Shown: positions 1 through 6,421 of the stretch, in pieces
Layout of the letters: the number at the start of each line of letters is the position of its first letter
Numbering within the stretch: the stretch's first letter is position 1
From: Anaerolineae bacterium
Lineage (GTDB): Bacteria; Chloroflexota; Anaerolineae; JADYZS01
Direction of reading: 5' to 3'
Length of the DNA stretch: 8,649 bases
Assembly: GCA_020853075.1 (NCBI GenBank)
Contig: JADYZS010000231.1
Location: 1-8,649, forward strand
The notes under the pieces: model-generated
The model's input: only the letters and a program-made list of their open reading frames with translations
Database searches by the model: none
Told to the model about the DNA's origin: nothing
Position numbers and translations under genes: made by a program

Positions 1-363
1 GCCGAGAACCAACCCGACGAGGTGATCCGTTGGTACGACCGCCGCGAGCGGGGACAGCAGGCGTGGTCATGGTCGGGGCCACAAGATGGCCGGGTCGCAG
101 AGGCTGTGGAGGGCGTTTATCCCGACCGGGCCATCGGCATTTGGAAGGAGATGGCCGAAAACCAAATTGCCCAGACCCAGACGAAAGCCTACGAGGTCGC
201 GGCCCGCTACCTGCGCAAAGTGCAACGCCTCTTGGAGCAACTGGGGAGAGAAGAGGAATGGCGAAGTTACCTGGCCGAACTCAGGCAAGCCAACGCGCGC
301 AAGCGGCGGCTCCTGGAAACCCTGGATAAGATGGCGGCTGGCCGGATTATTGACGGAAGGTGA
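1..363 (+). CDS. SWIM zinc-finger family protein, C-terminal part (partial)
   Basis: The reading frame is open from the first base and ends at TGA 361-363, so this is the last 120 residues of a gene that begins outside the window. The GTG at 22 is in frame but is unlikely to be the true start. The piece is helical and charged. It holds a tetratricopeptide-like stretch and a tail of the form KAYEVAARYLRKV...LGREEEW..YLAELR, rich in Arg, Lys and Glu. From memory of the family, this tail resembles the C-terminus of bacterial SWIM zinc-finger proteins, where helical repeats follow an N-terminal CxCxnCxH zinc module. The diagnostic zinc ligands would lie upstream and cannot be seen. No signal peptide or membrane segment is visible. 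The molecular role is unknown; SWIM modules are thought to bind DNA or proteins. It probably belongs to a separate transcription unit from the next gene, which has its own promoter. Confidence 0.6.
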   Translation, partial: AENQPDEVIRWYDRRERGQQAWSWSGPQDGRVAEAVEGVYPDRAIGIWKEMAENQIAQTQTKAYEVAARYLRKVQRLLEQLGREEEWRSYLAELRQANARKRRLLETLDKMAAGRIIDGR

Positions 364-389
364 AGATGTTTCTCGTTTCGCGCCTGCGG

Positions 390-418
390 TTGACGCTCAC
401 GCTTGCGCACGCTATAAT
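390..418 (+). promoter_or_regulatory. Sigma70-type promoter for the transglutaminase-like gene
   Basis: TTGACG at 390-395 and TATAAT at 413-418 are separated by exactly 17 bp, which is nearly the ideal housekeeping promoter. The expected transcription start is near 425, leaving a leader of about 24 nt before the ATG at 449. The leader contains the ribosome-binding sequence GGGGGAGG at 437-444, about 4-5 nt from that ATG. This supports placing the gene start at 449 and separates the gene from the upstream SWIM-like gene. Confidence 0.8.
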
Positions 419-448
419 CCGTTTGAGATCGATGCCGGGGGAGGCTCC

Positions 449-1744
449 ATGCTATTACATCGTGGCAAACTCTACGAGACGCGGAGCGAGATTGAAGAGG
501 AGATAGAGCACCAACGCCAACTTCTGCGCCAGGCGACGGGGAACTTGCGTTTCGTCCAGAACCGGATGGCTTCGTTGGGCGTGGCGTCGCCCCTGGCCTT
601 GCCGTTGCACAACGAGGCCGAGGAAATGGAACGCCGCCGCACCGAGGCGTTGCAAGTCATCCGGGAGTTGGAACAGCAGGTGGCTATGCTCCACGCCACG
701 CCGCGGGCCATTGCCACGCCCGCAGGCGCCGCATCGCCTGAGCAGACCACGCCCAGGGTCACCTATCGCCTCCTCTACCGCACTATCCCTACGGCGGTGA
801 TGCACCTCTATTCTCGTGAGCAATTGCCCCTCGTCGCGTTCAGGGCGGCGAATCGCACGTCTGCTCCTTGTGCGCTGGTGGTCACCTCTCAGATTGAGCA
901 ATACTCGTTTAGCCGCAGCGATACTCTCTATCTTTCGTCAGGTGCACAGGGTACAGTCGCCCAGTTGCCCGTGCTCAGGCTAGATGAGATACGGCGCATC
1001 CAGGAATTGACGCGCGGCGTCCTCCACCTGCGGGCTACTTACATCGTCAACGGCCAGGAGGCTCTCCTCTGGGTGCAGGATGAGGACGTGCAGTTTCTGG
1101 CGCGGGATGTGATGACCTGGGCCATCGTGGTGGACGAGAGGAGAGCCCACGACCTTTCGCACCATATCGCGGCCTGGGTGCAGCCCAACGATCCTGCTAT
1201 CGCCGACCTGGCGCGCGCGGCCAAGGATTACCTGCCGCGAGGCATGGAGTTCGGCTATTGGGAGATGCCACGCGACCACGCAGAAAACGTCCGCCAGCAG
1301 GTGCAAGCCATCTTTGCGGCGATTCAGGCGCGCTCCTTGGAGTTCATCCACGCGCCGGTAGCCTTCGGCTTGCGGGAGACTGAGATACACCAGACGGTAC
1401 ATCTTCCTGCGTTCTCGCTGGCCCATCGCCAGGCGAACTGCATTGACTTCGTGGTTCTCTATGCCAGCCTGATGGAGCGGGTGGGGCTCCATCCGGCTAT
1501 CTTGATCGTCCCCGGCCACGCGCTGGTGGGCTGGGAGACCTGGCCGGATTCCGGCCAATACGAGTTTCTGGAGACAACCTGGAGCCGCGCCAGTTACACC
1601 TTTGATGCAGCCCTGGCTCAGGGCAACAAGACCTACTACCAGTTCCGGGCTTTTCTGGGGCGCCCCATCTTTGACCCGCGCGGGTTTGCTTTGCTCCATG
1701 ATCTGCGTCGCCTGCGGGCGCAAGGCGTTACGCCGATGGCATGA
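449..1744 (+). CDS. Coiled-coil protein with C-terminal transglutaminase-like domain
   Basis: The protein has 431 residues. The open frame runs back to base 86, but the ATG at 449 follows a strong ribosome-binding site and a promoter, and the earlier part overlaps the previous gene out of frame. Residues 10-82 are a charged helical, coiled-coil-like segment. Residues 83-105 are an Ala/Pro/Thr linker. Residues 106-215 look beta-rich, Ig-like in style. Residues about 275-395 form a transglutaminase-like (papain-fold) domain with a probable triad of Cys331 (RQANCID), His357 (VPGHALVGW) and Glu375 (EFLETTW). Glu replaces the more usual Asp. There is no signal peptide or membrane segment, so a cytoplasmic location is likely. 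Members of this superfamily can be proteases, amidases or crosslinking enzymes, and the substrate here cannot be told. From memory, the ANCID...PGHA...LETT signature and the N-terminal coiled coil recur in multidomain Chloroflexota, cyanobacterial and actinobacterial signalling or conflict proteins. The domain call is firm; the function is open. Confidence 0.82.
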   Translation: MLLHRGKLYETRSEIEEEIEHQRQLLRQATGNLRFVQNRMASLGVASPLALPLHNEAEEMERRRTEALQVIRELEQQVAMLHATPRAIATPAGAASPEQTTPRVTYRLLYRTIPTAVMHLYSREQLPLVAFRAANRTSAPCALVVTSQIEQYSFSRSDTLYLSSGAQGTVAQLPVLRLDEIRRIQELTRGVLHLRATYIVNGQEALLWVQDEDVQFLARDVMTWAIVVDERRAHDLSHHIAAWVQPNDPAIADLARAAKDYLPRGMEFGYWEMPRDHAENVRQQVQAIFAAIQARSLEFIHAPVAFGLRETEIHQTVHLPAFSLAHRQANCIDFVVLYASLMERVGLHPAILIVPGHALVGWETWPDSGQYEFLETTWSRASYTFDAALAQGNKTYYQFRAFLGRPIFDPRGFALLHDLRRLRAQGVTPMA

Positions 1745-1748
1745 TCCT

Positions 1749-1769
1749 TACGTTTTACGCTTTACACTT
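1749..1769. repeat. Three degenerate heptamer repeats at a convergent gene junction
   Basis: Three consecutive 7-base units read TACGTTT, TACGCTT and TACACTT on the plus strand. They start 4 bases after the stop of the transglutaminase-like gene and run over the last codons and stop of miaA on the other strand (TAA, bases 1762-1764). The array is short and degenerate, so it could be chance. No hairpin accompanies it, so it is not a classical intrinsic terminator. Confidence 0.45.
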
Positions 1770-2694
1770 TTTCCGCCCCAAGCCACTTCTGCACTTCATC
1801 CTCAATGGCTGTTACCGGCGTCTCCTCCATATCGTACCAACGGATGCCGGGATCTTCTCGCCGAAACCAATTAGCCTGCTGGCGCACGAAACGCCGCGTC
1901 GCCTTGCGGATGGCCGCTACCGCTTCGTTCAGGGTGCAGTGCCCCAATAGATGTTCCCCGATCTGCCGGTAGCCTACGCCCGTCAGCGCGGGCAGGTTCA
2001 GCGCATATCCTCGCGCCATGAGGTCGCGCACCTCCGCTACCAGGCCCGCGTCCAGCATCTCATCTATGCGGCGATCAATCCTCCGGTAGAGAATCGGGCG
2101 CGGGCGCGTCAATCCCAGTTTCAGGATGCGGTAGGGCGGCGGTTGGCGCACCTGGCGCTCCGATGCTGTGCCGCCCGTCGTCAGGCACACCTCCAGCGCG
2201 CGGATGACGCGGCGCACGTTGCGCGCGTCTATGCGCGCCGCGGCTACCGGATCAAGTTGCCGCAGCCTCTCGTGCAGAGCCGCGGCTCCCTCTCGCTTCG
2301 CTTCCGCCTCCAATTCGCTTCGCAACGCCGTGTTGGGGGGAACGCGCGGGATGAGAAGCCCCTCGGTGACCGCGCGCACGTAGAGGCCGCTGCCGCCTAC
2401 CAGCAGCGGCAGACGACCGCGACGATGTACGTCCGCAATCGCAGCGTAGGCAAGAGCCTGGTATTCAGCCAGTGTCAGGACTTGATCGGGGTTCACCACA
2501 TCTAGTAGATGGTGGGGGACGCGGGCGCGCTCGGCGGGCGTCGGCTTGGCGGTGCCGATGTCCATCCCGCGATAGACCTGGCGCGAGTCCGCCGAGACGA
2601 TTTCGCCTTGCAGTCGCCCGGCCAGGTGGAGAGCAACAGCGCTCTTGCCAACGGCTGTAGGCCCGACGATGGCGACCAAAGGAGGCAGTGCCAT
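1762..2694 (-). CDS. miaA: tRNA dimethylallyltransferase MiaA
   Basis: MiaA transfers the dimethylallyl group of DMAPP to N6 of adenosine 37 in tRNAs that read UNN codons, the first step toward ms2i6A. It acts in the cytoplasm. The 310-residue length is normal. Visible landmarks are the P-loop GPTAVGKS (11-18), the substrate loop DSRQVYRGMDIGTAKP (36-51), GGSGLYV (100-106), the arginine-rich NVRRVIRALEV (159-169), TGVGYRQI (238-245) and the C-terminal RRFVRQQANWFRR (267-279). The ATG at 2694 lies 2 bp after the stop of the upstream glycosyltransferase gene and has no strong ribosome-binding site, so it probably depends on translational coupling. It is the last gene of the rplS operon. Its stop codon lies 17 bp from the stop of the convergent transglutaminase-like gene, and no hairpin terminator is visible between them. 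Confidence 0.97.
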   Translation of the reverse strand: MALPPLVAIVGPTAVGKSAVALHLAGRLQGEIVSADSRQVYRGMDIGTAKPTPAERARVPHHLLDVVNPDQVLTLAEYQALAYAAIADVHRRGRLPLLVGGSGLYVRAVTEGLLIPRVPPNTALRSELEAEAKREGAAALHERLRQLDPVAAARIDARNVRRVIRALEVCLTTGGTASERQVRQPPPYRILKLGLTRPRPILYRRIDRRIDEMLDAGLVAEVRDLMARGYALNLPALTGVGYRQIGEHLLGHCTLNEAVAAIRKATRRFVRQQANWFRREDPGIRWYDMEETPVTAIEDEVQKWLGAEKV

Positions 2695-2696
2695 CG

Positions 2697-4253
2697 TTAG
2701 CGATTCACCAACCGCAGGGGCGATGGCGCGCTCAGGCTGGCCGCGATTCCCTGCATCTCACCGGGCGAGAGGCCGGATTGCCAGAAAAAGACGCGGATGC
2801 CGTTCTTTCCTACGAACTCGGCTGCACCATCTTCGCGCAACCAATCCAGCACAGCGTCTGCGTTCTGCGCTCCCATCTCGTTGTAGGGGCTCCACACCAG
2901 CCATAGTCGCCCCCGTTGCCGCGCGACGTTTTGTATCTCTGGCAACATCTTCGGCTCCCACAGAGTATGTTGGATGGATGGCGCGTAGATGCCGAGCACC
3001 TCTTCCATGTGTGGCACCAGAATGGCATCGTCAGCACCTGCATAGCGCACGACCAGCCGCACGGCCTCTCGCCACGATTCCTTAGGCCAGGCGTAATATG
3101 CTCTCGTCCGTGCCCCGATGAAGAAGAGGAGCACTATCGTGACGGCCAGCGCCAACGCAGGCTCAACGCGGCGGAACCGGGGAAAGATCATTTGGGCGGC
3201 ATCTGCCACCGCGGTCCCGCCTTCCGCAACCAGGATCAGGTACACCGGCAGGATAGGTAAGACGAAGCGAGGTTCCAGGGGGATGCCGCGTTGCATGAAG
3301 GCGATGGCCGCGACAAGAGGCGGCACGATGAACCAGGTCGCGGAGAAAGCCGCAGCAGCGGGTTGGCGGCGGGCCAGGCGTACCAGACCGAGGAGCAGCA
3401 GGCCACCCATCAGCCAACCGAATCTGCCGGTCAGCAACAACTGTGCTCGCAGGCCGTAGAGGGTCGCGGGCAGACTGGCGAGGGAGGGGGCAGGCCAATC
3501 GGGTGCGGGCGCGAGGCCCAAGACCCGCTGCCCTGAAATCCAGGCGATGCCAAGCCAGGGCATCAAGGTCCAGGTAAAGATCGCCACGACCACACCTGCC
3601 AGGAAGCGCGCGATCAGGGTAAGGGCAAGCCGTGGCGTTGCGCGCAATTGCACGGCGCGCCCTGCGACCAGGAGCGCGACAGGAACTACGAAAAGTGCCG
3701 CGAAGTAGTGGGTGTTGAATGCTCCGATGGTCGCGAGGGCGTAGCCCCACCAGGCAAGCCGGTTGTTCTCTGTAATGCCGCGCCACGCGCAATAGAAAGC
3801 AATCAGTTCTAGAAAACAGAAAAGGGCGTAGGGCCTCGCTTCTTGAGAATACTGGATATGGAGGGGGAACAAGGCCAAGAGAGCCGCAGCAATGAGGCCC
3901 GTTGTCGCGCTGCGGCTGAGGGTTCGGCCTGTGACGTAGAGGAGCGGAACCGTGAGGATGCCGAACCAGGCTGCGTGGAAACGTAAGGCGTATTCGCTCA
4001 GGCCCAGACCGAGCAGTAGCATCTGCACCAGGTAACCCAGGGGAACACCGGAGTAGAAAGCCAATTGCCAAAAGAAGAGAGGGATGCCAAGTTGGGCCAC
4101 GGAAACCTGGGTAATCTCGTCCAACCAAAGGCTCTTGGTATGGAGAGGGCCCAGGCGAGACAGGGCTGCCGTGAGAATGATGAGGAAAACGAGAGAGCGC
4201 ACGACCTTGCCGGACAACGCGCGATGGGGAGTTAGCATCGGGATTACACTCAT
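2697..4253 (-). CDS. Membrane glycosyltransferase, GT39/PMT-like (ArnT-type superfamily)
   Basis: This 518-residue integral membrane protein probably moves a sugar from a polyprenyl-phosphate carrier to an envelope acceptor on the outer face of the membrane. Evidence is a run of about 10-12 hydrophobic segments between residues 18 and 382, with the SLWLDE motif (41-46) in the first extracytoplasmic loop. Asp45 and Glu46 match the acidic catalytic or metal pair of the PMT/ArnT superfamily. Further family marks are FPLHIQYSQEARPYAL (129-144) and RFVLPILPVYLILVAEG (329-345). Residues 383-518 form a soluble C-terminal domain. The ATG at 4253 overlaps the stop of yraN as ATGA, which is typical of coupling. 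An in-frame extension to 4343 would run deep into yraN and is unlikely. The acceptor and sugar donor cannot be deduced. Its place inside an operon for ribosome and RNA functions is unusual. Confidence 0.88.
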   Translation of the reverse strand: MSVIPMLTPHRALSGKVVRSLVFLIILTAALSRLGPLHTKSLWLDEITQVSVAQLGIPLFFWQLAFYSGVPLGYLVQMLLLGLGLSEYALRFHAAWFGILTVPLLYVTGRTLSRSATTGLIAAALLALFPLHIQYSQEARPYALFCFLELIAFYCAWRGITENNRLAWWGYALATIGAFNTHYFAALFVVPVALLVAGRAVQLRATPRLALTLIARFLAGVVVAIFTWTLMPWLGIAWISGQRVLGLAPAPDWPAPSLASLPATLYGLRAQLLLTGRFGWLMGGLLLLGLVRLARRQPAAAAFSATWFIVPPLVAAIAFMQRGIPLEPRFVLPILPVYLILVAEGGTAVADAAQMIFPRFRRVEPALALAVTIVLLFFIGARTRAYYAWPKESWREAVRLVVRYAGADDAILVPHMEEVLGIYAPSIQHTLWEPKMLPEIQNVARQRGRLWLVWSPYNEMGAQNADAVLDWLREDGAAEFVGKNGIRVFFWQSGLSPGEMQGIAASLSAPSPLRLVNR

Positions 4254-4609
4254 CCCTCTACGGCATCTGTCAGGAGCCGGACGCGGCTGCGGCCACCCGT
4301 CAAATCTACCGCGACAACGTCTATGCGCCAGGGGCCCTGCCAATCTCGCGATTGCACAACGGCCTCAGCCAAAGCCCGCAGGCGAGCCTGCTTGCTCTCG
4401 TTGACCGATTCTTCGGGCGAGCCAAAGGCGAGGCTGCGGCGCGTTCGCACCTCCACGATCACGAGGGTGGCCCCATCTTGGGCCACAATGTCCACCTCAC
4501 CTTGCGCGCAGCGCCAGTTGCGAGCCAGGATGGTGTAGCCCTGAGTCCGCAGGTAGGCTGCGACCAGTTCCTCTCCCCTGGCTCCAATGCTCCGGCGAGA
4601 TGGTGTCAC
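4250..4609 (-). CDS. yraN: UPF0102 family (YraN) nuclease-like protein
   Basis: This 119-residue protein matches the usual size of the YraN/UPF0102 family, a small restriction-endonuclease-like fold of unsettled function, often linked to DNA repair or recombination. Visible family motifs are IGARGEELVAAYL (8-20, with Glu14), NWRCAQGEVDIVAQD (31-45, with Glu38 and Asp40) and VEVRTRRSLAFGSPEESV (52-69, with Glu53). These carboxylates form the PD-(D/E)xK-like site. The EVR triplet replaces the more common EVK. The chosen start is GTG at 4609. It overlaps the rnhB stop as GTGA and follows GGAGG with a 7-nt spacer. A GTG six codons earlier (4627) is possible but has less support. The rnhB-yraN pairing is widespread in bacteria. 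Confidence 0.93.
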   Translation of the reverse strand: MTPSRRSIGARGEELVAAYLRTQGYTILARNWRCAQGEVDIVAQDGATLVIVEVRTRRSLAFGSPEESVNESKQARLRALAEAVVQSRDWQGPWRIDVVAVDLTGGRSRVRLLTDAVEG

Positions 4610-5277
4610 GCTCCTACCTCCGGCCACTGGCTCGTTTCTACCTGGTCAGACAGCAGGGCCGCTACCGGCGCGAAAGTGCGGCGATGCTGGTCGCTGACGC
4701 CAAGCCGCTGCAAGGCAGCAGAATGTGACTCTGTGCCGTAACCCTTGTGACGCGCGAAGCCATATCCCGGCAGACGACCATCCAGATCGCGCAAGATGCG
4801 GTCACGCGTTACCTTAGCGATGATAGAGGCAGCGGCAATGCTGTAACTGAGGGCGTCACCGTGGACGATGGATTGCTGAGGGAGCGTGACTTCCGGCAGG
4901 CGCACGTAATCCAGCAGGAGTCCGTCGGGGAGAGGGGCCAGTTGTGCCAGCGCGCGCTGCATCGCCAGGCGGGTCGCGCGGGCGATGCCGAGGGCATCAA
5001 TCTCCTGGGCTTCAGCCTGTCCAACGCCAATGGCGATGGCCGACTCGCATACTTCGGCGTACATCCTCTCGCGTTGGCGGAGAGTGAGCTGCTTGGAGTC
5101 GCGCAGCCCTTGTAGAAAGGGAAGACGGTCAGGGGATGGTCGGGGGAGGATGACCGCGCTCGCTACCACAGGCCCTGCCCAGGCGCCGCGGCCGGCCTCA
5201 TCCAACCCGGCCAGAAGCCGGAGACCGCGCGCCCAGAGGTCTTCCTCTGCTGACCAGGTGGGCTCGGCTCGGTACAC
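4606..5277 (-). CDS. rnhB: Ribonuclease HII
   Basis: RNase HII cuts the RNA strand of RNA-DNA hybrids and starts removal of single ribonucleotides from DNA. From the chosen GTG start at 5277 it has 223 residues. The four metal-binding carboxylates can be assigned: Asp26 and Glu27 in DEAGRG, Asp123 in LLLDY, and Asp141 in HGDALSYSIAAASIIAK. The DSK motif (60-62) and the C-terminal HKGYGTESH and HRRTFAPV also match. The start is uncertain. GGAGTGA lies 5 nt before GTG 5277, which favours this site. In-frame TTG codons at 5298 and 5295 and a GTG at 5286 are alternatives, giving up to 230 residues. The gene follows rplS by about 105 bp, a gap holding a hairpin, and its stop overlaps the yraN start. 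Confidence 0.95.
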   Translation of the reverse strand: MYRAEPTWSAEEDLWARGLRLLAGLDEAGRGAWAGPVVASAVILPRPSPDRLPFLQGLRDSKQLTLRQRERMYAEVCESAIAIGVGQAEAQEIDALGIARATRLAMQRALAQLAPLPDGLLLDYVRLPEVTLPQQSIVHGDALSYSIAAASIIAKVTRDRILRDLDGRLPGYGFARHKGYGTESHSAALQRLGVSDQHRRTFAPVAALLSDQVETSQWPEVGA

Positions 5278-5303
5278 CGCTGTCACTCCATACAACAAGA
5301 GGC

Positions 5304-5321
5304 ACAGGGGCTACCCCCTGT
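5304..5321 (-). promoter_or_regulatory. GC-rich hairpin in the rplS-rnhB gap
   Basis: ACAGGGG at 5304-5310 pairs perfectly with CCCCTGT at 5315-5321 across a 4-base loop, giving a 7-bp stem. On the minus transcript it lies between the rplS stop and the rnhB start, about 27 nt before the chosen rnhB start codon. No run of uridines follows it, so it is not a standard intrinsic terminator. It could act as an RNA processing or stability element that sets different L19 and RNase HII levels, or it could be incidental. Confidence 0.45.
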
Positions 5322-5382
5322 ACCCGTGGTTCTCGCGAGCCTCAGACAAGACACTCCAACTCAAGGCGCTGCGGCGAGGTCT

Positions 5383-5739
5383 TTAGTATTCCAGGCGTTC
5401 CTTGAGACGGGCGGCCTTGCCGCGCCTGCTCCGCAGGTAGTAGAGTTGGGCGCGTCGCACTCTAGCACGGCGGACCACCTCAACCCGCTCTAGCCGGGGT
5501 GATTGTAGCAGAAAGGTGCGCTCCACACCTACTCCATGGGCGGCGATGCGGCGCACCGTGAAATTAGCGCTCTGCCCACCACTCCGCTTGCGCATGACGA
5601 CGCCTTCAAAAATCTGCACACGCTCCCGGTTCCCTTCAACAATGCGGTTGTGCACGCGCACGGTATCGCCGGGCCTTAAGTCGGGGACGTTGGGGTTAGG
5701 TTCCCGGCTCTCTACCGATTGCATCAATATATTGCTCAT
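5383..5739 (-). CDS. rplS: 50S ribosomal protein L19
   Basis: L19 sits at the 30S-50S interface of the large ribosomal subunit. The 118-residue length is standard. Family motifs include DLRPGDTVRVHNRIVEGNRE (residues about 21-40), VQIFEGVVMRKRSGGQSANFTVRR, the GVGVERTF segment, and the C-terminal RRARVRRAQLYYLRSRRGKAARLKER. The ATG at 5739 follows AGGTGA by about 4-5 nt. An in-frame ATG at 5760 lacks a good ribosome-binding site, and a longer extension to 5892 would read through the promoter. The gene leads the minus-strand operon. The common partners rimM and trmD are absent on its upstream side, where a divergent ACT-domain gene lies instead. Confidence 0.97.
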   Translation of the reverse strand: MSNILMQSVESREPNPNVPDLRPGDTVRVHNRIVEGNRERVQIFEGVVMRKRSGGQSANFTVRRIAAHGVGVERTFLLQSPRLERVEVVRRARVRRAQLYYLRSRRGKAARLKERLEY

Positions 5740-5779
5740 GGATTCACCTGCGTAGGACATTATTTCACAACGACGTTTT

Positions 5780-5808
5780 ATTATAGCACAGGGCCAGAGG
5801 GGGAGCAA
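5780..5808 (-). promoter_or_regulatory. Promoter of the rplS operon
   Basis: On the minus strand TATAAT (5785-5780) is preceded by TGC, giving an extended -10 element. A partial -35, TTGCTC (5808-5803), lies exactly 17 bp upstream. An A-rich stretch at about 5809-5816 sits just upstream of the -35 and could act as an UP element, common at ribosomal protein promoters. The expected start near 5773 gives a leader of about 34 nt before the rplS ATG. Confidence 0.7.
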
Positions 5809-5838
5809 ATTTTTTACTCCCGTTCGTGTAGCCGTCAG

Positions 5839-5867
5839 TTGGAACCCAGAAAACTCTGCGCTATAAT
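5839..5867 (+). promoter_or_regulatory. Promoter of the ACT-domain gene
   Basis: TTGGAA at 5839-5844 and TATAAT at 5862-5867 are spaced by 17 bp, with CGC before the -10. The expected start is near 5874. It diverges from the rplS promoter, and the two -35 elements are about 30 bp apart. The leader contains two tiny start-stop units (ATG at 5878 and at 5891) before the real start at 5919, but nothing suggests they are functional. Confidence 0.7.
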
Positions 5868-5918
5868 CTCTGCGTGTATGGATTGAGCTCATGGCTGTAA
5901 GGAGAAGGTGATAAGGTT

Positions 5919-6392
5919 ATGGCCGGAATCACACTGACGTCTGCTGCCTTGGCCGCGCTGCCACTGGCTACCCTCGGTTTGCTGGCCGATACCGAGGTAT
6001 GCGTCTTGCCGGAGCGTGTCGCCATCGTCGGGCTCGCTGGCGGTGCGCGCGAGGCCCTCGCTCAGGCCGGTAGCGGGCTGATGGCGTCTTTGGACGACGG
6101 CGAGGAACTGACCTTGATTGTGCGAGAAGGTGATCTGGCCCGGCTGCAATCGTTGTGGCCGGAGGCTCAGACAGAGGCGCACTACCGTCTGGTCAAGTTG
6201 GTAGCGACTCTACCTTGGAATACTGTGGGCTACGGTGCAGCGATTGCCGCTGCCCTGGCCGAGGCAAAGATCAGCGTTGGCTTCCTGTCTGGCTACACCA
6301 CAGACTATCTGTTGGTGCGCCAGGCCGATCTGGAGACGGCTTGTGCGGCACTTGCTGGCCTGGTTAGAGAAGCGGGACGGCGCATCGTTTGA
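5919..6392 (+). CDS. ACT-domain protein
   Basis: The protein has 157 residues and no signal peptide or convincing membrane segment, although residues 8-23 are Ala/Leu-rich. The clearest domain is the C-terminal ACT unit at about 88-150: HYRLVKLVATLPWNTVGYG, then AAIAAALAEAKISVGFLSGYTTDYLLV, then a final helix. This is the beta-alpha-beta-beta-alpha-beta pattern of the ACT_7/CASTOR-like group. Residues about 25-80, including the strand EELTLIVRE (62-70), may form a degenerate first ACT unit. Proteins of this type commonly bind amino acids or other small ligands and often act as regulatory subunits or stand-alone sensors. No catalytic domain is fused, and the ligand cannot be deduced. The ATG at 5919 follows AAGGTG at 5905-5910 with a spacing of 8 nt, with AAGGAG slightly further upstream. 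It has its own promoter and is followed by a separately promoted Fur-family gene. Confidence 0.8.
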   Translation: MAGITLTSAALAALPLATLGLLADTEVCVLPERVAIVGLAGGAREALAQAGSGLMASLDDGEELTLIVREGDLARLQSLWPEAQTEAHYRLVKLVATLPWNTVGYGAAIAAALAEAKISVGFLSGYTTDYLLVRQADLETACAALAGLVREAGRRIV

Positions 6393-6417
6393 CCGCAGCC
6401 CTAGAGGATGCTATACT
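6389..6417 (+). promoter_or_regulatory. Promoter of the Fur-family gene, overlapping the ACT gene stop
   Basis: TTGACC at 6389-6394 and TATACT at 6412-6417 are separated by exactly 17 bp, and TGC before the -10 makes it an extended -10. The -35 covers the stop codon of the ACT-domain gene (6390-6392). The predicted start near 6424 falls inside the inverted repeat at 6422-6438, which suits repression by the regulator itself. Confidence 0.72.
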
Positions 6418-6421
6418 GCCT

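Noticed and set aside
86..448. In-frame upstream extension of the transglutaminase-like gene
   Set aside because: It overlaps the end of the SWIM-like gene in another frame, runs through the promoter at 390-418, and reads as low-complexity Arg/Pro-rich residues; the ATG at 449 has a strong ribosome-binding site.
980..1723. 247-residue open frame on the minus strand inside the transglutaminase-like gene
   Set aside because: Antisense shadow in GC-rich DNA with no recognisable domain or ribosome-binding site; the plus frame holds clear family motifs.
1724..1734. GGCG-TTA-CGCC hairpin near the end of the transglutaminase-like gene as a terminator
   Set aside because: The stem is only 4 bp, lies inside the coding region, and the T-rich stretch starts about 14 bases later rather than directly after it.
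1951..2505. 184-residue plus-strand open frame opposite miaA
   Set aside because: The composition is Arg/Gln/Ala-rich without domains, and it is the antisense of conserved MiaA motifs.
3163..4128. 321-residue minus-strand frame inside the glycosyltransferase gene
   Set aside because: Arg/Pro-rich out-of-frame shadow; the overlapping frame has membrane helices and the SLWLDE motif.
4254..4343. Extension of the glycosyltransferase start to 4343
   Set aside because: It would overlap 90 bp more of yraN with a non-hydrophobic Arg-rich sequence; the ATGA overlap at 4253-4250 is a standard coupled start.
5740..5892. N-terminal extension of L19 to 5892
   Set aside because: It would translate through the rplS promoter and -10 box, and L19 proteins normally start near the chosen residue.
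5878..5911. Two tiny start-stop units in the ACT gene leader (ATG at 5878 and at 5891)
   Set aside because: They encode one or a few residues without repeated regulatory codons or an attenuator hairpin, so a leader-peptide role is unsupported.
5889..6182. 97-residue minus-strand frame opposite the ACT gene
   Set aside because: Antisense shadow that would conflict with the promoter and the clear ACT-domain frame.
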